The position numbers and the translations under genes were made by a program. A stretch of DNA of 10,950 bases from an uncultured Traorella sp. (GTDB lineage Bacteria > Bacillota_I > Bacilli_A > Erysipelotrichales > Erysipelotrichaceae), in assembly GCA_945938205.1 (NCBI GenBank), contig CAMEUL010000023.1, forward strand, positions 1 through 10,950. The letters run 5' to 3'. Below, piece after piece: positions 1-4,959 of this stretch. Each line of letters begins with the position of its first letter. The stretch's first letter is position 1. The notes under the pieces were generated by a model. It was not told the origin of the DNA, ran no database searches, and saw only the letters and a list, made by a program, of their open reading frames with translations.

Positions 1-1016
1 GGAATCAGCTGGAAAAGGGCAAAGCCAATCAGCATGATGCCTGTTGCATAGAAGATGCCTAACTTGATGGTTTTTAGAATACGGCTCTTTTGTTTAGCTC
101 CATAATTATAAGAAATAATTGGCACAAGACCATTGTTCATTCCAAAGATCGGCATGAAGACAAAACTTTGAAGTTTGATGTAAATACCAAAGAAAGCAGC
201 GGCTGTCTGATTGAACAGCAGAAGGATCTGATTCATTCCAAATGTCATGACACTTCCAATCGAAGCCTTAATGATGCTTGGAATACCGATAGCATAAATT
301 TCACGGATGATCAAAAGATCCGGTGTGATGTTTCGAATCGAAAGATCAATGTCATGATTGAATTTTAAGTTGAAGATCAAAGCCAAACATGCCGCAAATA
401 TCTGACCAGAAATAGTTGCAATGGCGGCACCTTGAACACCCATGGCTGGAAAACCAAACAAACCAAAAATCAAAATAGGATCTAGGATCATATTGATAAT
501 GGCACCACTACTTTGTGTAACCATGGTATGTAATGTTCTCCCGGTTGCCTGTAAAAGACGTTCAAAGGTGATCTGCATAAAGATTCCAAATGAGAAAATC
601 AGACAGATAGAAAGATACTGTGTTCCATATTCACTGACCAGTTGTTCACAGTTCTGCATTTCAAAGAAGAAACGGCTTCCCAGAAAACCAAAGATCACAA
701 ACACAAGACTGCTGACAAGACCTAACAGGATCCCATTTTCTGCTGTCTTGCTGGCTTTTTCACGATTCTTTTCTCCAAGGCTTCTGGAAAGTAAAGCGTT
801 GATTCCAACCCCGGTCCCTGTGGAGACCGCAATCATCAGGTTCTGAAGTGGAAATGCCAATGATACGGCTGTAATGGCCTGTTCATTGATCTGAGCGACA
901 AACATGCTGTCGACGATATTGTATAGTGACTGAATCAGCATGGAAATCATCATCGGCAAGGACATCGTAATCAGTAATTTATTGATGGGCATCGTACCCA
1001 TTTTATTTTCTTTCAT
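1..1016 (-). CDS. MATE family efflux transporter, N-terminal 338 residues (runs off the window)
   Basis: Inner-membrane multidrug/toxin extrusion transporter, expected to export organic cations or drugs using an ion gradient; the substrate cannot be told from sequence. Reverse-strand translation starts MKENKMGTMPINKLL and is open to the window edge. MATE hallmarks are visible: the N-terminal helix with LP (residues 20-21) and YNIVD (32-36), then FVAQI, a QATGRT segment and the LDPILIFG segment (about 178-185), all between strongly hydrophobic stretches. The family is usually about 440-460 residues, so roughly the last quarter is missing. The start ATG (1016-1014) has a near-ideal Shine-Dalgarno AAGGTGAT (complement of 1022-1029) 5 nt upstream. 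The gene is divergent from the lipoprotein gene at 1135 and has its own promoter. Family assignment is firm; a MepA/NorM-type subfamily is not resolved. Confidence 0.93.
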   Translation of the reverse strand, partial: MKENKMGTMPINKLLITMSLPMMISMLIQSLYNIVDSMFVAQINEQAITAVSLAFPLQNLMIAVSTGTGVGINALLSRSLGEKNREKASKTAENGILLGLVSSLVFVIFGFLGSRFFFEMQNCEQLVSEYGTQYLSICLIFSFGIFMQITFERLLQATGRTLHTMVTQSSGAIINMILDPILIFGLFGFPAMGVQGAAIATISGQIFAACLALIFNLKFNHDIDLSIRNITPDLLIIREIYAIGIPSIIKASIGSVMTFGMNQILLLFNQTAAAFFGIYIKLQSFVFMPIFGMNNGLVPIISYNYGAKQKSRILKTIKLGIFYATGIMLIGFALFQLI

Positions 1017-1045
1017 AAAATATCACCTTCTCCAAGTTCTTTATC

Positions 1046-1073
1046 ATTGTACTGATTTCAATAGAAATATCAA
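1046..1073 (-). promoter_or_regulatory. Putative sigma-A promoter of the MATE gene
   Basis: On the reverse strand, TTGATA (complement of 1068-1073) and TACAAT (complement of 1046-1051) are separated by 16 nt, each with one mismatch to the -35/-10 consensus. The start codon lies about 30 nt downstream. An imperfect dyad (ATTTC 1055-1059 / GAAAT 1064-1068) sits in the spacer and could be a regulator site, but it is short. Confidence 0.6.
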
Positions 1074-1076
1074 GTG

Positions 1077-1105
1077 TTTTCAATGGATTCGTTTTTGTGT
1101 ATAAT
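1077..1105 (+). promoter_or_regulatory. Putative sigma-A promoter of the DUF885 lipoprotein gene
   Basis: A perfect -10 TATAAT at 1100-1105 is preceded, 17 nt away, by TTTTCA at 1077-1082 (4 of 6 to TTGACA). Transcription would begin near 1111-1113. The -35 lies only 3 nt from the -35 of the divergent MATE promoter, so the two polymerase sites are back to back and probably compete. Confidence 0.65.
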
Positions 1106-1122
1106 GAAATCAACAAAAACGA
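1089..1122. repeat. 10-bp perfect inverted repeat flanking the -10 box (operator candidate)
   Basis: TCGTTTTTGT (1089-1098) and ACAAAAACGA (1113-1122) are exact reverse complements separated by 14 nt that contain the TATAAT box. The right arm begins at about the expected transcription start, so most of the dyad would not be in the RNA; this favours a DNA-binding site over an RNA hairpin. No regulator gene is next to it. Confidence 0.4.
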
Positions 1123-1134
1123 GGAGTCATGATT

Positions 1135-2841
1135 ATGAAAAAATTATTTCGTTCTTTCATCGTACTGATGATGGCATTCTCCATGATGGCTTGTCAAAAA
1201 CAAGAGCCTGTGGAAGATCCTAAGGTTCAGGAAGCCTTCAATGCATACCTAGATGAACAGTATATCGCATATTTTGAAGACAGTTATTTTAATTACTACG
1301 ATCTTTTTCATCCAGAAACACTAGGTGTCACAAAACCAGAAGTGAGTTGGTGGCATTATACTGTTGAAGAGTTTGAAGAAACAATTAAAGTTTCAAAAGA
1401 AGAACTTGAAAAACTGCATACTTTTGATAAAAATGTGCTGACTCAGGACCAGCAGAATCTTTATCTGACATTTGAGAAAAATCTTCAGAATAATATTGAA
1501 TTAGAAAAATATTTAGATTTCAATTTTCCTTTTAAAAGCAATGGTGTCCAAGAAACCTTAATTGGTTATTTTACGGAATGGCGAGCTGTAGATGAAGAAA
1601 AGCTTGAAGATTATATCGTTTTGATTGAAGACAGTGGGCGTGTGATAGATGAATGTATTGAATGGACACAGAAACAAAAAGAGAAAGGCTTACTCCAGAA
1701 TGAAGGTGTAAAGGCTTCTATTTTGGATTACTGCCGCAATTTTTTAGAAAGCAAAGAAATTGAAAAGCATGCACAAGCCATGATAGATAAACTGGAATTA
1801 AGCACAGATAAACAAGAAACATATATGAAAAGAATTTCTGATGGCGTGGATCAGGTCATAAAGCCGGCTTATAAAAGAATCATTGAGCTGTATGAAAATC
1901 TACCGGTTGCTGAAAATCAGAAGGGCTATTATTATGATGAGAATGGGAAAGAGTATTATGAATATATGATACATTCTATCACCGTTTCAAATAGATCTAT
2001 GAGTCAGTGGATGAACATGTTAGAAAAAGCGATCGACGAGCATTTGGATTGTACAATCAATCTAATGATTTCAGATCCTGATTTAATTACAAAACTAAGC
2101 AATGCAGTTTATCCAATAGATAATGCGAAAGATTGCTTGGAATATCATTCTATGCATTTAGAGGATTATCCTGAAATTCAAAAAGTAGACTACAGTGTGA
2201 ATTATCTAGATGCCAGTGTTGCGCAAGATATGGTCAGTGCTTATTATGTGAATCCTCCTATAGATGATGTGACAGAAAATGTGATCAAGGTGAATCCAAA
2301 TAAAAAGAATATTGGAGATATTTACGCGACACTTGCGCATGAAGGTTTCCCTGGGCATCTTTATTACAGCAATTATATTAATCAGAATGCCAATCATCCG
2401 ATCAAGAAGGTTATAAGTAATTTAACTTTAATAGAAGGATGGGCTACCTATGTAGCGGCAGAGTCATATCAGTGGTCTGGTCTGGATGAAAGCGTGATTG
2501 AATATTATTCCCTCATGGAAGGATTTGGTTATCTTGTTGAAGAATATATCGATATGAAGATCCATTATGAAGGATGGGGTGTGGATGAAATAAGAAACTA
2601 TCTTAACAAGATGGGACTCAATACTAGTATCGCAGAAGCAGTTTATGATAGTCTTATTACCAATCCAGCCATTTTAGCTCCTTATGGTCTAGGATATCTG
2701 GAAATGTATGAATTAAGAAAGCAGTGTGAACAATCACAAAAAGAAAAATTTAACTTGAAAGAATTCCATCGTGTCATTTTGGATTGTGGTGCCATCTCGT
2801 TAGATGCTTTGGAAAATACGATCAACAATTATTGTAAATAG
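1135..2841 (+). CDS. DUF885-family lipoprotein, putative zinc metallopeptidase
   Basis: Predicted surface-anchored lipoprotein of 568 residues. The N-terminus MKKLFRSF is followed by a hydrophobic stretch and the lipobox MMAC (C20), so it should be lipidated on C20 and held outside the membrane. The DUF885 signature is at residues 402-408 (HEGFPGH, matching the family pattern HExxPGH), followed by EGWATY (434-439); the two histidines and E434 are plausible zinc ligands. The C-terminal CGAISLDALE also matches the usual end of the family. Substrate is unknown; a peptidase role is inferred from the motif. An ATG at 1129 is only 2 nt from the Shine-Dalgarno GAGGAG (1121-1126), while the ATG at 1135 is 8 nt away, so I chose 1135. 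The gene is monocistronic, with its own promoter and terminator. Many residues are acidic, and length is normal for the family. Confidence 0.88.
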   Translation: MKKLFRSFIVLMMAFSMMACQKQEPVEDPKVQEAFNAYLDEQYIAYFEDSYFNYYDLFHPETLGVTKPEVSWWHYTVEEFEETIKVSKEELEKLHTFDKNVLTQDQQNLYLTFEKNLQNNIELEKYLDFNFPFKSNGVQETLIGYFTEWRAVDEEKLEDYIVLIEDSGRVIDECIEWTQKQKEKGLLQNEGVKASILDYCRNFLESKEIEKHAQAMIDKLELSTDKQETYMKRISDGVDQVIKPAYKRIIELYENLPVAENQKGYYYDENGKEYYEYMIHSITVSNRSMSQWMNMLEKAIDEHLDCTINLMISDPDLITKLSNAVYPIDNAKDCLEYHSMHLEDYPEIQKVDYSVNYLDASVAQDMVSAYYVNPPIDDVTENVIKVNPNKKNIGDIYATLAHEGFPGHLYYSNYINQNANHPIKKVISNLTLIEGWATYVAAESYQWSGLDESVIEYYSLMEGFGYLVEEYIDMKIHYEGWGVDEIRNYLNKMGLNTSIAEAVYDSLITNPAILAPYGLGYLEMYELRKQCEQSQKEKFNLKEFHRVILDCGAISLDALENTINNYCK

Positions 2842-2859
2842 AAGGCCGAAAGGCCTTTT
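2842..2859 (+). terminator. Intrinsic terminator of the lipoprotein gene
   Basis: Directly after the stop codon, AAGGCC and GGCCTT form a 6-bp stem closed by a GAAA loop and followed by a short T run. It fills the 19-nt gap to the convergent chrA stop codon. On the reverse strand the hairpin is the same but the following sequence is not a T tract, so it should work best for the + strand. Confidence 0.75.
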
Positions 2860-2860
2860 G

Positions 2861-3397
2861 TTATATGAGATCGATCAAAACCTGTAGAATACCCGAGATA
2901 AGTATGACAAGAATAGGATTCATTTTAAACTTTCTCAATAAGATCATGGCAATCAGAAAATTACATAACGCAAATAGTTCAAAGTTTTGACCCTGAAAGA
3001 AACAGGCTTTCAGAAGAAGCAAAGCAGCACTGGCAATCATGGCAATGACAGCTGGACGTAACGTTTTGAGAACTTTTTGGAGAAGTGGAAGCTTTCGATA
3101 TTTAAAATAACCATAAGATATTGCGCCAACGATGATGCAGCTTGGAAGAATGCATCCAAGAGTGGCAATCAAAGCTCCTTCTAAACCTTGTGCTTTCAAA
3201 CCAACAAAGGTAGCAGCATTGAGTGCAATCGGACCGGGTGTCAATTGAGAAATGGTCACAAGGTCATTGAACTGCTGGCGGGTTAACCATCCAAATTCAC
3301 GAATTGCTTCTTCTATTAAAGGAATGGTTGCATAGCCTCCTCCAAAAGAAAAAAGACCAATTTTAAGAAAACTGATAAAAAGCTTAAAATAAATCAT
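2861..3397 (-). CDS. chrA: Short-chain ChrA family transporter, second subunit
   Basis: A 178-residue hydrophobic protein of the CHR (chromate ion transporter) family, short single-domain form. It shows FSFGGG (16-21) followed by YATIPLIEEA, and the conserved SQLTPGPIALN (50-60) leading to TFVG; several membrane helices follow. Short CHR proteins usually work as pairs encoded side by side, such as YwrB/YwrA of B. subtilis, and the partner lies immediately upstream here. The start is ATG at 3397-3395, which overlaps the partner's TGA as ATGA, with Shine-Dalgarno AAAGGAG (complement of 3406-3412) 8 nt upstream. A longer frame back to 3502 exists, but the added residues are not CHR-like and would overlap the partner by over 100 nt. 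Chromate is the family's tested substrate; the natural substrate here may be another anion. Confidence 0.88.
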   Translation of the reverse strand: MIYFKLFISFLKIGLFSFGGGYATIPLIEEAIREFGWLTRQQFNDLVTISQLTPGPIALNAATFVGLKAQGLEGALIATLGCILPSCIIVGAISYGYFKYRKLPLLQKVLKTLRPAVIAMIASAALLLLKACFFQGQNFELFALCNFLIAMILLRKFKMNPILVILISGILQVLIDLI

Positions 3398-3936
3398 GAC
3401 ACACGCTCCTTTCTGTATAAGAACAAAGCATAAAGGATACAAACAGTCATGATATAGGGAACAGGAATATTTAAGAAAACATTCAGTATAAAAGAAAGGC
3501 ATAAAATCAGATAGGATTCTTTACTTTTCTCCATATTCATAGCCATATCGATAACAACACTGCATATTAAAGCACAAACACCTGCTTGCATACCAAATAG
3601 CAGTGTTCGGATCATTTGGTTTTCAATAAATGATGCATAGAAAAAAGAGATGATGCTTAAGAGGATGAGGGGTGGCAAAGCAGTACCGAGAATGGATATG
3701 ATAACTCCTGCCCATCCGGCAATTTTGTAGCCAATGGCAATAGCTCCATTGATAGCGATGGCTCCAGGAGCACTTTGCGCAATCGCAAGGAGGTCCATCA
3801 TTTCCTCTTCTTCGATCCAATGAAGTTCATCTACAAAACGTTTCTTCATCAGCGAGATGATGACATAACCTCCACCAAACGTGAAGGCACTTAAATAGAA
3901 TGTTGAAAGGAATAATACCCACAGTTTTTTCTTCAT
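3394..3936 (-). CDS. chrA: Short-chain ChrA family transporter, first subunit
   Basis: A 180-residue membrane protein, the upstream member of the chrA pair. The N-terminal helix ends in FTFGGG (18-23), followed by YVIISLMKKRF, then the acidic HWIEEEEMMDLL and AQSAPGAIAING (53-64), the CHR-domain motif equivalent to that of its partner. Four to five hydrophobic segments follow and the C-terminus is basic. The ATG at 3936 is the only reasonable start: an in-frame TAA lies four codons upstream. Its Shine-Dalgarno is weak (GGTAAG region, complement of about 3945-3950), in contrast to the strong one of the second subunit. I could not find a convincing promoter in the 91-nt gap shared with the divergent PHP gene. 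Translation of the two subunits is probably coupled by the ATGA overlap. Confidence 0.88.
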   Translation of the reverse strand: MKKKLWVLFLSTFYLSAFTFGGGYVIISLMKKRFVDELHWIEEEEMMDLLAIAQSAPGAIAINGAIAIGYKIAGWAGVIISILGTALPPLILLSIISFFYASFIENQMIRTLLFGMQAGVCALICSVVIDMAMNMEKSKESYLILCLSFILNVFLNIPVPYIMTVCILYALFLYRKERVS

Positions 3937-3977
3937 GGTATTATCTTACCACGAAAGAGTGAATGTACAACCATATC

Positions 3978-4006
3978 TTGAAAAACGAAAGTGGCTGTTT
4001 TAAAAT
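3978..4006 (+). promoter_or_regulatory. Strong putative sigma-A promoter of the PHP phosphatase gene
   Basis: TTGAAA (3978-3983) and TAAAAT (4001-4006) are spaced by 17 nt, each one mismatch from consensus. The Shine-Dalgarno GGAGG at 4017-4021 and the ATG at 4028 follow directly, so the leader would be only about 15 nt long. Confidence 0.7.
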
Positions 4007-4027
4007 GGAAAAGTCTGGAGGGATTTT

Positions 4028-4813
4028 ATGAAAGCCGATTATCATATGCATACAAGTTTCAGTGACGATTCTCAATTTGTCATGGAAGATGAAATCAAGA
4101 CAGCCATTGCACGTGGCTTGGAAGAAATATGTTTTACCGAACATATCGATCATCTTGAAAAGATACATCAGGATGCTGAACTGAATGCTTATCAAAAAGA
4201 ATTTATTCGTCTGAAAGAAAAGTATAAGAACCAAATCCAAATGAAATTTGGAGCTGAATTTGGAATGCAGCGCCATACCATTGATCTGTTTGAGAAGGAT
4301 TTTCAGTCTTACGATTTCGATTTTGTTCTTTTGTCCTGTCATCAAATCAATGATCTTGAATTTTGGAATCAGGGATACCAGAAAGGGAAAACGCAAAAAG
4401 AAATCAATGAAGGATATTATCAGGAGATTCTTTATTGTGTGGAACACTATCGGAATTACTGTGTGTTAGGACATTTGGATGCGATCAAGCGTGATGATCC
4501 TTATGGAGAATATGAGGATGAAAAGGTTTGGGAGCTTCTAACAAAAATCTTAAAAAAGGTCATTGCAGATGGTAAAGGAATTGAAGTCAACACTTCAAAT
4601 TTTCGTTATGGTCTGTCAGACTTGACACCTTCCAGAAAGATTTTGAAGCTGTATTATGATCTAGGCGGTAAAATTTTGACCTTTGGCAGTGACTCGCACA
4701 AGGAAGAACATGTGGGATATAAAATTGAAGAAGTGAAGGAAGAAGTGAAGAAAATCGGATTTAAAGAATTCTATACCTTTGAAAAAATGAAGCCTATAGC
4801 TCACTTGTTATAA
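4028..4813 (+). CDS. PHP-domain phosphoesterase, histidinol-phosphatase (HisJ/HisK) type
   Basis: A 261-residue cytosolic metal-dependent phosphatase of the PHP superfamily; the closest functional class is histidinol-phosphate phosphatase, the penultimate step of histidine synthesis. All PHP metal-site motifs can be seen in order: YHMHTSFSDDS (H6, H8), FTEHIDH (E38, H39, H42), GAEFG (E77), SCHQ (H105), GHLD (H149) and GSDSH (D222, H224). Length is typical of HisJ-type enzymes (about 255-280). ATG at 4028 is supported by GGAGG at 4017-4021. No other his gene is in the window, so the enzyme may serve a scattered pathway or act on another phosphate monoester; the substrate call is therefore less sure than the family. 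It is transcribed alone from its own promoter, divergent from chrA, and ends before an A+T-rich gap with inverted repeats. Confidence 0.85.
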   Translation: MKADYHMHTSFSDDSQFVMEDEIKTAIARGLEEICFTEHIDHLEKIHQDAELNAYQKEFIRLKEKYKNQIQMKFGAEFGMQRHTIDLFEKDFQSYDFDFVLLSCHQINDLEFWNQGYQKGKTQKEINEGYYQEILYCVEHYRNYCVLGHLDAIKRDDPYGEYEDEKVWELLTKILKKVIADGKGIEVNTSNFRYGLSDLTPSRKILKLYYDLGGKILTFGSDSHKEEHVGYKIEEVKEEVKKIGFKEFYTFEKMKPIAHLL

Positions 4814-4844
4814 TATATCATTTATATAAATAAAATGATATATT
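4812..4844. repeat. 12-bp perfect inverted repeat after the PHP gene (dyad 1)
   Basis: Arms at 4812-4823 and 4833-4844 are exact reverse complements around a 9-nt A+T loop, beginning within the stop codon of the PHP gene. The stem is almost entirely A-T and is not followed by a T tract, so it is a poor intrinsic terminator. It contains TATCAT (4816-4821) and ATGATA (4835-4840), 13 nt apart, the same half-sites and spacing as the dyad at 4858-4882. Confidence 0.5.
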
Positions 4845-4857
4845 CATAATAAAATGC

Positions 4858-4882
4858 TATCATAATATTTTAATATATGATA
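4858..4882. repeat. Second TATCAT/ATGATA inverted repeat (dyad 2)
   Basis: TATCATA (4858-4864) and TATGATA (4876-4882) are a 7-bp inverted repeat. The 6-bp half-sites TATCAT and ATGATA are again exactly 13 nt apart, and the dyad lies exactly 42 bp downstream of dyad 1. The spacers differ in sequence, so only the half-sites are conserved. It sits about 50 nt upstream of the likely uvrA -10 box. Confidence 0.4.
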
Positions 4883-4932
4883 CTATTATAGAGATTGTGA
4901 GGATAAGAATGGTACTGTCTCACAAACTGGGG

Positions 4933-4938
4933 TATAAT
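4933..4938 (+). promoter_or_regulatory. Likely -10 box for the uvrA-hprK-lgt/ppaX-trxB unit
   Basis: A perfect TATAAT lies 22 nt before the uvrA start codon. No good -35 is found at 16-18 nt upstream (TGGTAC at 4910-4915 is the 17-nt candidate), and the TGn extended -10 is absent, so an activator or another upstream promoter may be needed. I see no Firmicute LexA box (GAAC-N4-GTTC) in the 146-nt gap. Confidence 0.45.
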
Positions 4939-4959
4939 AATTAAGATTTGGAGGAGCAT

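Noticed and set aside
90..846. Open frames on the + strand at 90-368 and 442-846
   Set aside because: They lie antisense to the MATE gene, whose reverse-strand frame is continuous and carries clear family motifs; the + strand products have no recognisable features or ribosome sites.
1084..1097. Catabolite-responsive element (cre) resembling TGGATTCGTTTTTG over the lipoprotein promoter
   Set aside because: About three of the key positions disagree with the CcpA consensus (TGNAANCGNTNNCA), including the final CA; the overlapping perfect inverted repeat explains the sequence better.
1129..1134. ATG 1129 as start of the DUF885 lipoprotein
   Set aside because: It is only 2 nt from GAGGAG; ATG 1135 is at a normal distance and gives a typical MKK signal-peptide start.
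3398..3502. N-terminal extension of the second chrA gene back to 3502
   Set aside because: The added residues are not CHR-like and would overlap the first chrA by more than 100 nt; ATG 3397 has a good AAAGGAG and the usual ATGA coupling.
4812..4844. Intrinsic terminator for the PHP gene
   Set aside because: The stem is nearly all A-T and no T tract follows, so it does not fit a rho-independent terminator; kept as an inverted repeat instead.
4948..4959. TTG start for uvrA at 4948
   Set aside because: The TTG is part of the sequence forming the GGAGGAG ribosome site for ATG 4960, and UvrA homologues begin close to the ATG.
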